Below, piece by piece: positions 10,978 through 23,479 of a stretch of 64,000 bases of DNA. A model generated the notes under the pieces. That model was not told the DNA's origin and searched no databases. It worked only from the letters and a program-made list of their open reading frames with translations. This stretch comes from Lumnitzera littorea (lineage: Eukaryota > Streptophyta > Magnoliopsida > Myrtales > Combretaceae). The stretch covers positions 76,319,541 through 76,383,540 of the forward strand of contig JAMXBB010000010.1 of NCBI GenBank assembly GCA_024138015.1. Direction: 5' to 3'. Position numbers and translations under genes: made by a program. Positions within the stretch are counted from its first letter, which is position 1. Each line of letters opens with the position of its first letter.

Positions 10978-12735
10978 TCAAACAAGCTTGGGTCCTTTAA
11001 AATTTAAGCTCATGATATTATTTACATTTACTTGGTTTTTACTAAGCTTGCAATTTTTATAAAAATAGTACTTTTCAATATGACTTAACTTATTACAAAA
11101 GAAACATGCATAGGGAGAAAAATAATCATACCTATTACTTACCTTATGCCTTTGGTTTTGGTTTGAATAGTTTCTAACATACCCTCTGTACAACCTTCTA
11201 TTGTATCTTCTGAAAGGATACTTATCTTTGTTTTGAGAATACTTTCTGTTATACCTTTTGATAGGTTCAACTGTTTTGCCTTTATCCTTTTCTTTGAATG
11301 TTTCTTGATTTTTATTTTTTGTATTAACAAACACTATTTCTCTTTGTTTTAGATGTATCTTCAAATTCGAAACCAAGTCCCAATTTTGAATTATCTATTC
11401 TTTGACTAGAAATCAGCATTTGTAATTTCTTATCACTTTCATCAAACTTTTGAAATGTGTTTTTGATTGACTTAGATAAATCCTCTATACGATTTTTCAA
11501 ACTTTTGATCTCTTCTTTCAAGATAAGATTTTCATTTGCTAAAGCTTCTCTTGCTACATGTAAATCTTCAAAATCATTTTTCAAAAAATTGTTTTCATCA
11601 AGCAAAATTTTGTTTGTTTGAACGAGAGCTTGTATTTCATTCTTCAAAGCTTTATTTTCACTTTCAACTTTTGAAATTTTATCATTGGCTTTTGGAAGTG
11701 CTTTTAACAATTTACTAATTTCAGCACAAATATCATCAAGCATATAATCTTTAACAGATTCAGATTCAAACTTACTTCAGAACATACCATCAAACATAAA
11801 TTTGCTTCATCAGGTTTATCATCCAAACCTTCTTCCTCAGATTCCAACTCATCCAAATCACTCCATGTCACTAGCAAGCCTTTTCATTTCTTCTTGTATT
11901 TACAGGGCTTTTTCAAAAGTAGTGGACACTCGTACTTATTGTGCCCAGTCTTTTTGCATTCGTAACAAATAACTTCCTTCTTTTCTTTAGCATAATTTCT
12001 TACAACATTTCGATTCTTGTTAGATTTAAAATTATTAAAGCTATATGATTTTTTACCTCTTTTCCCAAGTAATCTGTTTAAACGTCTTGCCAACTGTGTA
12101 ATCTCTTCATCATCATGAGATGAATCATCATCGTTTGAATCAACTTCTACTTCTTTAGCCTTAAATGCTATAGCCTTCTTTTTCGTATCTTCTAAAGTAC
12201 TTTCTAATTTGAGAAAATCAGTTTTATATGCCATTAGCTTACTACACAATTGACTCAGGGTTAATGTCTTTAGATCACAAGCTTCTTTTATGGCCATTTT
12301 CTTTGCATTCTAGATTTTGGGAAGAATCCTTAACATTTTTCGTACCATATCTGTATCACTAATAACTTTGCCAAGAGAAGATAGATCATTAGCTATAGCA
12401 GTAAATCTACTAAAAGAGTCTTTGATTTCTTCACTAGGAAGAATTCAAAATATCTCATATTATTGAACTAACGAGTTGATTCTTATATCCCTGATTGTTT
12501 TCGTACCTTCATAGGTTTGCACCAAAGCATCCCAAATATCTTTAGCTGTTTCACATGAAGTAATTAGATAAAATTCAGAATGTCCAATAATATTCAACAA
12601 AAGATTCATAGCCTTTGAATTTAGTTGGACTTTGGTGATATCATCTCTTAATGTAATGATGGTCAGAACTTTGAGATTTCCTGCAGAAATAATTTGCCAA
12701 GCCTGATAATCTGATACCTTCACGTATGTCTCCAT
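10978..12735 (-). pseudogene. Copia gag with zinc knuckles and coiled coil
   Basis: Read in pieces on the minus strand. 12735-12460 gives a UBN2-type gag core (METYVKVSDYQAWQIISAG ... TCETAKDIWDALVQTYEGT). 12297-11884 gives SLSQLCSKL-type helices, an acidic stretch and an intact CCHC knuckle (CYECKKTGHNKYEC). 11743-11324 is about 140 residues of heptad-rich Lys/Glu/Leu coiled coil. 11376-10978 has a second knuckle, CFFCNKLSHIEKYYF, lacking its last Cys. This order is typical of SIRE-type copia gag. Three or more frame changes separate the pieces. Decay is lighter than in neighbours. Pol is missing. Confidence 0.75.
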
Positions 12736-12854
12736 CCTAAATTTCTAATAGGAAAAGTTAGTTCCATAAAAAAATGGTGCTTTGCTAAGTAGAATTGTTA
12801 AACTATCACTTGATTCACCTATGATCTTGAACTCTCAAAGATATTAGAGCGAAG

Positions 12855-12870
12855 CTTTGATATCAATCAT
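12855..12870 (-). other. Copia primer binding site (tRNA-iMet type)
   Basis: The minus strand reads TTGATATCAAAGCTTCGCTCT, a mutated TTGGTATCAGAGC site, directly after the LTR end. It fixes the 5' LTR as the right-hand copy. Confidence 0.6.
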
Positions 12871-14258
12871 TAGTCCCATATAAGATATCAATGAGGGGGT
12901 GAATTGATATCTTTAAATTTTTGAAAACTTTTTTGTTAAAAATGAAGTTACCCTTCTTAACAACTTATAATTGTGAATAGTGATAATTTAATAATTCAAT
13001 GTACAACAGATAATAAACAAAATTAAAAGAATGTAAGGAAAGAGAAAATTAGGCAGAGATTTTATAAAGCTTTGGCCTTCTGCTTACTGCTCTCTTCCAG
13101 CTCTACTGTTAGGTACCCAGTCTACTTCACCGGTGCCATTCCATTTGATTCACTAAATCAAATCACAAACAAATTACAAGCATTCGTTACAATGACTTTT
13201 CAATACTCTGCTCTGCTTATCTAGCCTCTCAACAATCTAGGCTAATACAGATCTACAGAGTACAAATTGACTTCCTTCTACAACAAAGTTTAGAGACCAC
13301 AAGTGAGAACAAAGAATATAAGTCTCAAATAATTTTTCATATGAAGGAAACGATGCTTGTTGTAGAACTTTAATTTAGTACAGCTCTCTGAAGAAGTATC
13401 TGAAAGACTTTTTGACACTTTTTAGAAGGTAGAAACTGATCAAGATCATTTTTGTGTGACGAAATTTTTTTTCTCTAGAGTTATGTATGATGTTTTGAAT
13501 CCTTTCTCTTTTATATTGAAATCTCCCAATAGTTAAAAGTTTGAAGATTATCTTTTATCTAACCGTTAGTTATTTAAGATAATTCCTTAGATATTTTTAG
13601 AGAGGATCTTGGTAATTTGAAATTCAAAAATGACTCTCCTTATCTTGTTTAAATCAAATAAACATCAATTTGTAACTACCAAATAAGCTTCTGATTTAAA
13701 TTTAAAAAGATCTGCTTTTGTTAGCAACTTCCGAATAGGCCTCACGTTTAAAATTTGAAATTCCACAAAATCCGAATCAACCTTATCCTTATCTATTCTT
13801 ATACATATCTTGATTTATCTAAATATATTTTCACTTAAAAATAATCCCCAAGGATCACTATTCCATCTTGAGTGAAACGAGATTAAATGTATTTTCTTAA
13901 TACATTCAATCTAATGGAGCTAGGCCTTGAATAATTTGAATATGATTTAAAGCTGTTTTCAATGTCATACTTCCAAACTTACCTTCTATACAACCTTCTG
14001 AAGAATATCAACCTTTTGTTTCTAAAGTTTCTAAATAAGCTTATGAAGTGCTATACCAATTCTTCTTATAAAACTTTCTGAAAGATTTTCAAACTAGTCT
14101 ATATTCAATCAATTCAAACCTTCTGAATAAGCTTCTAAATGTACCTCAATTTACAATTTTAAACTTTCTAAAGAACTTTCTAAATACCTACATACTTGTT
14201 AATTCATTAATGTTATTCTCTTTTTGTTATCATCAAAATCTATAAGAGATATCTAACA
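12871..14258 (-). repeat. Copia 5' LTR
   Basis: About 1.39 kb. On the minus strand it starts TGTTAGATATCTCTTATAG and runs to the primer site. Its first ~820 bases match the left copy (9690-10384). The CACCCCCTCATTGATATC segment near the end is like those of SIRE-type LTRs. The exact inner end is uncertain by a few bases because the terminal CA has decayed. Confidence 0.65.
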
Positions 14259-14305
14259 AATATGGACAAATATTTTGAGACAACATTTGACACTATCTAT
14301 TGGAA
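14259..14305 (+). other. End of C's 5' LTR and its primer binding site
   Basis: GAGACAACA (to 14285) is followed by TTTGACACTATCTATTGGAAAC. Aligned to the Tat-type primer site TTTGGCGCCGTCTGTGGGAAC, the differences are almost all C-to-T or G-to-A. That fits decay of methylated cytosine and places the C leader here, just right of the copia insertion. Confidence 0.6.
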
Positions 14306-14430
14306 ACTAATCTAACTTTTTACCTAAACACTCACCCAAAGACAACCCCCGACTCTCGAGATGTCTTGTGTTGATAATACCAAGAACAACCAATTGATAA
14401 ATAACCAACTGGCTAACAATTAACCTCTAA

Positions 14431-15850
14431 TTGGGAGGGAGATGCTTGAAGTGTGTTTAAAGTGTGTGGAGCGTCTTTTGGAAGACTTCGTAGCCCAAAA
14501 TAGGGAGCTCTACAACTGCCTAGAAAACACTGAGAGGCGTAGTAGGCATACCTACCCAATAAATGCATCAAACATCCACATTGGGTACAACTAACAATAA
14601 TAGCAATAAAGCAATAAGGATCAGCAACTTAAACGCCTAGTACAGCAATAGCAGGTATGGTTCATAGCTACTTGCAATTGTATGGTAATGAGCAGGTGGC
14701 TAACTCCCATGGAGTACCGATACACTCTACAGTACGCAAAGCTCATCCAGCAGATGATGCCCACCTTAATGAGCTCCATGCTTTAGTGAGAAGGCTATCC
14801 TAGCAGTAGGAAAGCAAGGCGACTAATAATGTCAGGCTGCTTACTAGCAATAAAACCCCCTTCATCAAGGTTATCTAGAATGAAGTGTTGCCCCCTAATA
14901 GCAAGCTTCCCATCCTAAACTAGTATGATGGCATTGGTGATCTTGATGATCATCTCTTCTACTTTCGAACCTTCATGGTTATAGGGATGCCATAACGTGT
15001 AAGGCTTTCCTAAGCACTTTGAGGAAAGCAGCTCAAATGTGGTTTAACTACCTACCTTAGAACTTCATTGAATCCTTTGATGAGCTAGCATGGAGGTTTA
15101 GCCTTCACTTCAGGGCTAGCAAGCCCATGTCCAAGGATATATAATCCTTATATTTGATAAGGTAGAGTAAGGGCGAGACTCTACTAGAATATATGTCTTG
15201 GTTCAACAGTGTCATGGTTGAGATCCCTTAGCTGGATGATGGAGTAGTTGCAAATGTCACATAACTTAGCATTCGACCTTCGAGAGACTTCTTCTGATCG
15301 CTTGCAAAGAGTAAGCCAAAGGCCCTAGTCAATTTTTTGAATAAGGCCTAGAAATACATGGACTAGGAGGACAATATTCACACCAAGCGCAATGCTAATA
15401 GAGAGAGGTCAAGCGAAAAGAAGGATAAGGAAAGATTGCCCATCAAAGACCGCTTCGGTAGTAAGCCACCGAGTAGAGCTTAGGGGGAAGGCTCGAGCAG
15501 TAAGAAGTGTCGACCTGAGTAGACCCTACTTCCCCTTCCTATCTACACACAGCATACCCATCTGAACCGACCCATTGCCTAAGTCTATTTTGATGTATGG
15601 AACAAAAGCTTGCTATAAAAACCCCTTAAAATGAAGGGGAACCCCAATTGTTGGAACTTGAACAAGTATTACTAGTTCCGCAACAACTATGACAACCTGC
15701 CATCGACAAATTCTTCTACCTGAAGAATGTAATTGAGTATGCTATTCAATAAGGCTTCTTTGGTGAGTACGTAGCCTAACAAAGGAACGAGAATCATTTT
15801 AATGATGATGAAGATAGGGCGCTTGAGTAGAGTAGAATGATGACCGCTAC
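14431..15850 (+). pseudogene. Element C gag, decayed
   Basis: Recognisable pieces in changing frames: QNRELYNCLENTERR near 14490; YDGIGDLDDHLFYFRTFM near 14930, the Tat gag core start; and later a basic stretch KKDKERLPIKDRFGSK near 15420 with NCWNLNKYY near 15650, a decayed knuckle region. Many stops are TAG. Order and content match the gag of Tat elements with a TTTGGCGCC-type primer site. The protein would form the particle shell. Confidence 0.6.
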
Positions 15851-15989
15851 AACGCTCGAGCCTCCAATGGTGTCATAAATATAATTTTTAAACGGCCATA
15901 CCTAGGGAGTTGGCTGAGCATTAGTAGCTTAGCTAATGCCCCGTCTAAGGTGTTAGCTATTAGAGAGAAGAGACAGAAGATTGACACTT

Positions 15990-16420
15990 CAATTTCTTTC
16001 TCAGATGAAGATTTGGAGGGGATAAACACCCCCCATTAAGATGCCGTTGTTATGGGGATGAGGATCGCAAATTTTGAGGTCCTCAAGATTATGGTGGACA
16101 TTTGTAATTCCATTGACATCCTCTTCCTACATACATATGAAAGGATGAGGATTAAATTACTCATCAAGATGAAGCCTTACCACCATAATCTAATTGGCTT
16201 CAATGGGAGTATTGTCCGAGCCAAGGGAATCATCAATCTCAACATGGAACTTAGTGATGGCGACAGCATTGTACGATGACCAGTGGAGTTTATCGTGATC
16301 AACTACCTATCCCCTTACAATGCTCTCTTAGGATGATCGGGTTTAAATGCATTTCGAGACATCACTTCAGCCTTCCACCTGAAGGCCAAATTCCTAGACC
16401 CCCATTGGGGTGGGAATTTG
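15990..16420 (+). pseudogene. Element C protease, decayed
   Basis: An open stretch from 16052 includes NFEVLKIMVDICNSIDILF, matching the retropepsin active-site strand; the DNGSS/DTGSS loop reads DICNS. YHHNLIGFNGSIVRAKGIIN follows, then LSPYNALLG as the C-terminal ...YNAILG loop. The active-site loop is changed and a TGA-type break occurs at ~16278, so it is dead. Confidence 0.6.
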
Positions 16421-16779
16421 TAAGTATAACTAGAAGCTCTCCCAAGAGCTTTATGTTTGAGCTGCTAAAGCTAATAGAGTCTTCGCGTTGGAGATCGACT
16501 TGTAAGAGAAGTAGGCTGAGGGAAGCAAGTTAGATGAAAAATCTAAAGGGGTATAGATTGATCCCTCTCTTGACCAGACCACCAAGGTTGGGATTAAAAC
16601 CCCTTTCGAGGTGAAGGAAGAGATAGTTGCCCTCCTATGGGCTAACTTAGATAGTTTTTGCTTGGTTGGCATCGGACATGTCCAGTATCTTCCTTGACTT
16701 AGCAACCCATAGCCTCAACATTGATTCTACTGTACGGCCTATCAAATAGAAGAAGAGGCATTTTTCCTCAGAAAGGTAA

Positions 16780-17480
16780 GCTACAATCGAGGAAGAAATG
16801 CATAAGCTACTTAAGGCCAACTTCATGAGGGAGGAGAAGTGCCTGACTTAGTTAGCAAATGTAGTGGTAGTCAAGAAGAAGTCTGGGAAGTGGTGCATGT
16901 GTATTGATTATATTTACCTCAATAAAGCTTACCTGAAAGAATGCTTCCCTCTCTTAAGGATCAACTAGCTAGTCAACGTCACATCAAGATACACCATGCC
17001 AAGTTTTATAGATGCCTTCTCGAGTTACAACTAAATAAAGATAAACCCAAAGGATAAAGTCCATACCTTCTTTGTCCTTAATTTCCTCACATGCTACTAC
17101 AGCATCATGCCCTTTAGCCTTAAAAAGGATAGGGCAACATATTAGGGAATGGTGACAAAGTTGTTCAAGCCTTAACTTGGGCACAACATAGAGGTATATG
17201 TTGACGACATGATAGTCAAGAGTAAGCAGCCTTGTGATAAGGACTTCTAAGAAGCCTTCAACTAGATGAGGAAACATGACATGAAGCTAAACCCCTAGAA
17301 TTGCGTATTTAGGGTCAACTCTGGCAAATTCCTCGGCTTCCTTATCACCTAGAGAGGTATCAAGGCCAACCCTAAAAAGATTCATGCTATTAAGGATACG
17401 AAGCCCCCTACCTCAATCAGAAACGTATAGAAGCTCTTCGACATGGTAGCCGAGCTGAGCAAGTTCATCTCTAAGAGCAT
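16780..17480 (+). pseudogene. Element C reverse transcriptase
   Basis: Mostly one frame broken by TAG/TAA. EEEMHKLLKANFMREE marks the start, VVVKKKSGKWCMCIDY the fingers, PSFIDAFSSYN the palm, and EVYVDDMIVKSK near 17195 the catalytic YVDD box, with both Asp kept. KLNPxNCVFRVNSGKFLGF and the connection region follow to ~17480. The enzyme copies element RNA into DNA. Stops make it inactive. Confidence 0.75.
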
Positions 17481-17529
17481 AGATAAATGCATTGAGTTCT
17501 TCAAAATCCTTAAAAATTCGAATGGTTTT

Positions 17530-18300
17530 GAATGGACTCCTTAATGTGTGGCAGCCTTCAAGCAGCTATAAGACTTCTTTATACACGTTCCAATCCTCTT
17601 CAAGCCTATGTTAGGGGAGGACTTGTATCTGTACCTAGCTGTAAGCAACTTGGTACTCTCATTTGTAATTGTCAAAGTAGAAGGAAGAGAGCTCAAGCCT
17701 ATATACTACGTTAGCCATATACTCTAAGGGCCTGAGGTTTGGTACACTTGAATATAATAGTTTGCCTTAGCTGTTGTCATCTTGATACGTTGGCTAAAGC
17801 CCTACTTCCAAGCATACTAGATCATTGTGCTCATAGACCAACTATTGTACATAATGTTGTAGAAGCTAAATGTGTTTGGATAGATGGTGAAGTACATGAT
17901 GAAGCTAACTGCGTATGGAATCCAGTATCAACCATAAACTGACTACAAGGCACAAGTGTTGGCTGACTTTGTGGTTGAATATATAGGAGAGGAGAAAGCA
18001 CCACTAAGGGATGATAAACTAATGTGGACTCTCTACGTTGATAGAACATACACCTTAGGGGATGGAGATGCAGGTCTTGTTCTAAACGGACCACACAAGA
18101 TCATAATCCGCTATGCCCTTAAGTTCAGGTTCAACACTAGCAACAATGAATTCAAATACGAGGCCTTGATAGCCGATCTTAAGTTGGCTAATGAGATAGA
18201 CGCTAAGCACTTATAAGTTTTCTCAAATTATATGAGGCTAAGGACGATATTATGGTAAGATGCTTAGAGAAGGTCAAGAGCCTTCTAGCTGAGTTTCCTT
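17530..18300 (+). pseudogene. Element C RNase H region (two domains)
   Basis: 17530-17940 carries the gypsy RNase H remnant (LYLYLAVSNLVLSFVIV, then KPIYYVSHIL). 17956-18216 gives LADFVVEYIGEEKAP then MWTLYVDRTYTLGDGDAGL and FNTSNNEFKYEALIADLKLA. These are the Asp and Glu motifs of a second, archaeal-type RNase H, a known trait of Tat elements. The first catalytic Asp (YVD) and the Glu (KYEALI) are kept. Confidence 0.65.
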
Positions 18301-18559
18301 TGTAGACCATCATGAAGATCCCTTGACTTAAAAATTTAACAGCAAATTGGCTATCCAAGCTTTCCTTTACAAGGATATAGGAGCCTGAGATGAAGGATAG
18401 GAAGATCCTCACTAAGTACTTGCTAGAGAAGAGCATAACTAGGAGCTTAGCAGAGGTCTTAGAGCCGATAACATCAACATTAGAGCTGAGTCGAATGGAT
18501 CCTATCCATAGTTATTTGGAGTAGGTTACACTCCCTAAAGATAAGAAAGAGGCAAAGAA

Positions 18560-19288
18560 GCTGAGATACTACGTTACCAACTACATGCTGGTAAATAGCG
18601 TTCTATATCGCAAAGGGGTTAGCCTCTTAATGCTCAGATGCCCCCAAGAAGACGAGGGCTTTCGTATCATGAAAGAGCTACACGTTAGAGTGTGTAGTAA
18701 CCACATTCAATCCCAAGCCTTTTACATCTGGCCTCTATAGCTTAAATATTATTGGTCGACCGTGAGGCAAGATGCCAAGGCTGTAGCCTATAAGCACCTC
18801 CAACACCAGAAATACACCCCTATTAGTCATACCCCCAGCAATAATCTCTAGCCCTTGACCAATCTATAACCATTCACCTAATGGGGCATAGACATTCTTA
18901 GTGCTTCCCCAAAGCCTTGAGAGGCAAGCAATTCATCATTGTCGTTGTCGATTACTTTACCAAGTGGGTCGAGGCTGAGGCCATAGTGAAGATTGCTGAG
19001 AGGAGCGTTGAATCTTTTGCTCGAAACAACATCCTCTCCCAATCTAAGGTCCTTTATGCCCTCATTATGGACAATAGATAGCAATTTGATAACCTCAAAT
19101 TCAAAAGAATTTTATGCCAAGCATAATATTACGCCACACTTCATGTTAGTCACTTACCCTTGATTGAATGACTAAGTCGAAGCAACCAATCGAGTCATCC
19201 TCAAAAGCTTGAAGAAGAAAGTGGATCAAGCCTAAGGCGCTTAGGTAAATGAGTTACCCAACATTTTGTAAGGGTATAGGACCACCTA
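18560..19288 (+). pseudogene. Element C integrase, N-terminal part
   Basis: VLYRKGVSLLMLRCP near 18600 is followed by a zinc-binding HHCC-like region (KELHVRVCSNHI), a degenerate core, and SLKKKVDQA with VNELPNIL and YRTT at 19270-19287. The frame stops at 19288, where element B begins, and continues at 56757. TSD ACCTA (19284-19288 and 56752-56756) lies within the YRTT codons. Confidence 0.7.
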
Positions 19289-20136
19289 TGATGTGTCTTT
19301 GGGGTTGGATACATGGAGAAGCACCACGATAAAGCGAACTGAAGAAATAGAAGAAAAAGCTAGCAAAGTTTGGGCACCTATTGAATGGATATGATGCATC
19401 ACTTGATCCTATTTGGCCTACAATTTGCTGGATGTGACTCATCGGTTTAAATTGAAGGGTCACTCGCTACTGCTCCTTACTAAAGGGAATAGATAAGAAT
19501 TAAAGGATAATAAGAACACTAACGTTGCTCAAAGGAGACGTAAATAATTTATGTATTGATGATTCATTGTTTGCATACAAGCAAGTAGGGGTTTATATAC
19601 CCATCCACTAAGGCTACTTTACATGTATGAAAAAACAAAAGGGTAGTCTTACAATTAAGTTACATAGGATATTCCAAGAGGGGTAAAAGAGACAAAGAAT
19701 ATTCAATATGGAAAAAGAAAAAATCATTCTAGAATGTCGTGTCAAAAGACATATGTCGCTTAGTGGTTGGACAATAAAAATATGATACAAAGTAGGTAGA
19801 AGTAGAAAAGCATTGTAGTCAGGGGCAGACCTGATATGGATTAGGTTGGGAGCCAATAAGTCTTGTAAAGAAGTCAGCTGAATCGGAGTCAAATGTCTAT
19901 AGTTAGTTTAGGAGCTTGGCTCTGCTAGTCTTGGGTTATCTTTTGGAATAAAGCATCGTTGCTGGGTAAGAGCAGATCTAACACACATAAGGAGCTGATA
20001 TCCAGGTTGGTAGGAGATTAGCTCGAAATAGGAATCTCCATCTTAGATATGGCTTTGAGCTATTGTTTTCTGAGAAAATCCTTGGAGTCCTCTAGCTCGA
20101 CTACGTATGGTTGGTCTAGGGAGCTGATTCTTATCA
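19289..20136 (-). repeat. Element B 3' LTR
   Basis: Plus-strand TGATGTGTCTTTGGGG ... GATTCTTATCA. Same family as the LTR halves at 27781-28108 and 56229-56751 and as solo LTR E in opposite orientation. On the minus strand, GGGTATATAAACCCC-type sequence near 19590-19600 is the expected TATA region. Confidence 0.85.
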
Positions 20137-20239
20137 TCTGCTTGGAGGTCGAAAAGATTTGTCGTCAAATCTAGAGTAGTTTTTGCTTCTTCTCTTGGGG
20201 CACTTGCAAGGTCTTCTTTTATTGGTTGGTGAGGGATCA

Positions 20240-21317
20240 GATTGAACATATTGAAGGTGGAGGAGACATCATAGTCATCAGGTAACTCAATTTAGTAGGT
20301 GTTGCAGTTGATCTTCTTTAGGACCTTAAATAGACCATTAACTTGAAGAGATAGTTTATCCTATCTCAAGTACAAGAATTGTTCTTGGCTGAGGTGAATC
20401 CATACCAAGTCTCTTGGCTAGAAAGTGACAGTTCGGTGGCTTCGGCTACTAATCTTATGTTGTTTCTAATTGAACTTAGTAATCTTCCTAATTATAGACT
20501 GGTATAGTGCTTGCAATTCTTGGGCTTGGTCAACTCAGAATTCACTTTCTTTAACAACTACTAGGGTGCTAATCATGTCTAAGGGAATTGTCAGGTTAAG
20601 GCCATATGTGACCTTGAATGGAGTCTTCTTAATGGTGCTGTAGATAGTCCGATTGTATGTAAACTCCACACTTAGAAGGCATAGATCCCAATCCCTCAAG
20701 TTCTTTTCCACAATAGCTTTAAGTAAATTGCTTAGTGTCCTATTCACCACTTCAGTCTGGCCATTAGTCTAAGGATGGCTATTTGAGCTAAACATAAGTT
20801 TAGTTCTAAGTCTTCTCTAAAGAGTCTTCTAAGAATAGCTCGAGAATTTTGTATCTCTATCTGAAACAAGAGTCTTCGGTACTCCATGTAATTGAACAAC
20901 TTCCTGCAAAAACATATCAGTAATATATAAAGCATCGTTAGTCTGATGGTATGGAATGAAGTGCACCATCTTGCTAAAGCTGTCCATTACAACAAATATA
21001 GAATCTTTCCCTTTAGATATCTAGGGTAACCTTAGGACAAAGTCTATGCTAAGGTCGACCTAAGGTAAGGTTGGCATTGGTAAAGGCATATATTCTCCAT
21101 GGGATTCTCTCTTCCCCTTAGCATGCTTACATGCTTCACAACTACTAACTACCTTATGAACATCCTTGGCCAAACTTGGCCAGTAAAAGTTCTGCTTCAG
21201 TAGATTGGCTATCTTCATAGCTTGAAAACAACATAATAATCCACCGCTATGAGCTTCCTTAATCAATAGCTCACGTGTGAAATAGTTTGGTATGCATAAC
21301 CTTCGGTCCTCGAACAC
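20240..21317 (-). pseudogene. Element B integrase
   Basis: Minus strand from 21317: ELLIKEAHSGGLLCCFQA with CEACKHAKGK gives the HHCC zinc domain, its second His changed (GLLCCF for GLxGHF). KDSIFVVMDSFSKMVHFIP and LVSDRDTKFSSYS carry the core Asp residues. NGQTEVVNRTLSNLL carries the Glu, so D, D and E appear kept. It ends with LKKINCNTY and ELPDDYDVSSTFNMFNL, a GPY/F-type module of chromovirus-like integrases. No clear chromodomain follows. About eight stops and frame changes. Confidence 0.75.
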
Positions 21318-21439
21318 ATAGCCTTCCTTAAGATAGTATCCCTTAACAGTAATTCCATCCTTACACTGTTCTATGATAGGGCCGAAATAAGGGTCATGAG
21401 CATACTACTCAATGATGAGTGAAAAATCCTAATAATTTT

Positions 21440-21900
21440 GTTTACAAAGTGGTTAGCAAAGTTTGCCATTGTCACAGAGCGTCGACGACCACATTTTTGC
21501 TTCCCTTCTTGTGCCGAATGACATATGAGAACCCTTCCATAAAGACCAACCACTTAGCTTATCTTTTCGAAAGTTTGTTCTAACTACCAAGATGCTTTGG
21601 AGATTCATGGTTTATATAAATAACAAACTCTCGTAGCAACAAATAATGTTGCTAAATAGTAAGGGCTTAGTACAGAGAATACAACTCCTTTTCTTACATA
21701 GAATAGTTCAGAGTAGGACTACTAAGCTTCTCATTATAGTAAGCGATGGGTCATCACTCTTGCATCAGGACAAAGCTAATTCCACCTCACGATGCATCAC
21801 ATTCTAACTCGAAGGGTTTGTAAAATTCTGGTAATGATAGGACAAGCCCTAAGGTGAGCTTTGCCTTGATCTCCCTAAAGCTCTATTCAGCTCATTCGTT
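21440..21900 (-). pseudogene. Element B RNase H
   Basis: Minus-strand reading FELECDAS, then GGISFVLMQE, PIAYYNEKLSSPTLNYS and RHKKGSKNVVVDAL gives the RNase H order of gypsy elements. It is broken by several stops. It would degrade the RNA strand of the hybrid during replication. Confidence 0.65.
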
Positions 21901-21959
21901 CCACTAGAATCCATTACCCTTCATTGTCAGCTCGGTCAAGGAAGTGGCTATTATATTGA

Positions 21960-22917
21960 AGTCTTTAATAAATCGCCTATAAAAAGAAGCTAGGCTATGG
22001 AAACTTTGAACCTCAGTAACATTCTTCAATGTCAACCATTCTAAAACAACTTGGACCTTTTTCTCATCTACTTAAATTCCTTCCCTTGATGTTACAAACC
22101 GAAGAAAAATCACTTCATCCTAGCAGAACAAACACTTTTTCAAATTCCCATATAACTTCTCAATTCGCAGAATGTCAAATACTTCATGGAGATGTTGAAC
22201 ATGGTTATTTAGGTTAGCATTGTATATTAGTATATCATCAAAGTACATGACCACACATCTTCTAATTAAGGAGCCCATCACATGGTTCATTAACCTCATG
22301 AATGTGCTCAGAGCATTAGTAAGTCTGAATGGCATAACCAACTATTTGTAGAGACCATGCCTAGTCTTAAAGGCAGTCTTCCACTCATCACTTGGTCTTA
22401 TACGAATTTGGTGATAGCCACTTCATAGATCAATCTTCGAGAATATTTTTGCACCATGAAGCCCATCTAACATGTCATCGAGACTCGATATCGAGTATCT
22501 ATACTTGATGGTAATTCAATTGATTACTCGGCTATTGATGCACATGCGCCACGAACCATCTTTCTTCGAAACGAGTAGAGCTAATATTACATAATGGCTC
22601 ATGTTCTCCCTTACATATCCTCGCTCTATGAGCTCATCTACCTGTTTCTTCAGCTCGACAATTTGTACAGGGTTCATTTTGTATATAGGTTGGTTTAGTA
22701 GAGTGGTGCCTAGTTGTAGATAAATACAATACTTAATGCCTCGGATTGGAGGTAGTCTTTTAGGCAGTTCTTCAGGAAATAGGTCAGAAAATTCATTTAG
22801 CAAGCTTTTGATTTCAACAAGAATATCCTCTAAATCTCTCATCTCTAACAGTCTTTTGATCAATAGGAACATAGGTTCTTCAGCTTTTTCAACAGCTTGG
22901 AGCTCTCTTTGGCTCAT
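21960..22917 (-). pseudogene. Element B reverse transcriptase
   Basis: MSQRELQAVEKAEEPM, then LLNEFSDLFPEELPKRLPP, YKMNPVQIVELKKQVDEL and LLVSKKDGSWRMCINSR open the domain. VMYFDDILIYNANLNNHV near 22240 holds the catalytic YFDD box, both Asp kept. SFHSLASFYRRFIKDF closes it. There is one long open piece of 133 codons at the start; the rest is broken by TAG/TAA. Confidence 0.8.
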
Positions 22918-23039
22918 AACTAAGGTTTCTTCCTACTAGCTTGAAAGAGCTAATGATGAGTCTCATTTACTCAGGATGGGGTCATGGGCTACAACACAAT
23001 CCTCTTTCCATCCTTAAAAAAGGCATAAGTGTTTTTATA

Positions 23040-23360
23040 TTCGCCATGAGTAATACGTTGGTTGAGCAACCAAGGTTGTCCAAGTAACAGGTGTGAAGCT
23101 CCTATGGGGACAACATCGTAAACTACTTTGTCCTTGTATATGTTCCCAACACTGAACGATATGGTCACTTGTTTGGTTACATGTAAAGCACCCTTATCAT
23201 AAAGCTAATGCAATTTGTAAGGTCGGGGATGTTTTGAGGTTAGTAATCCCAACCTCTGCACAAAGGACTATGTAATGCCATTAGTATAACTCCCTCCATC
23301 CACTATAATGGTGCATGATTGTCCCTTTATGATACATTTAGTATGGAACAATTTTTCCCT
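23040..23360 (-). pseudogene. Element B protease
   Basis: TIIVDGGSYTNGIT gives the active site with its Asp kept (VDGGS). KHPRPYKLH and YDKGALHVTKQVTISFSV follow, then DVVPIGASHLLLGQPW, the flap and C-terminal loop. Close relative of the A and D proteases. Confidence 0.7.
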
Positions 23361-23479
23361 CTAGTCTTCCTTAAAGCTCAGCAGGAAACTCAATACTAGT
23401 CTCAAAACTAAGGTCATCGCTTCTCCTTAGTTGGCATAGATACATATTTCCTCTTCTTCCTTAGCTTCTACCTCTTGAA

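Larger units (their letters stand above)
9690..14258 (-). mobile_element. Gag-only SIRE-like Ty1/copia element
   Basis: Minus-strand element. A full-length LTR at 12871-14258 starts TGTTAGATATCTC. A truncated second LTR at 9690-10384 has an AAAAAAGGAGGATAA polypurine tract beside it. A primer site lies near 12855-12870. The interior holds only a gag-type region (10978-12735) with a long coiled coil, as in SIRE/Maximus elements. No protease, integrase or RT is present, so it is non-autonomous. It lies between truncated R1 and the last bases of C's LTR. The left end of the 3' LTR and the end of R1 are both lost at ~9690, implying a deletion there. Confidence 0.75.

Noticed and set aside
10978..12735. 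A host zinc-knuckle gene
   Set aside because: UBN2-like core, coiled coil, flanking LTR repeats, PBS and polypurine tract show a copia gag.
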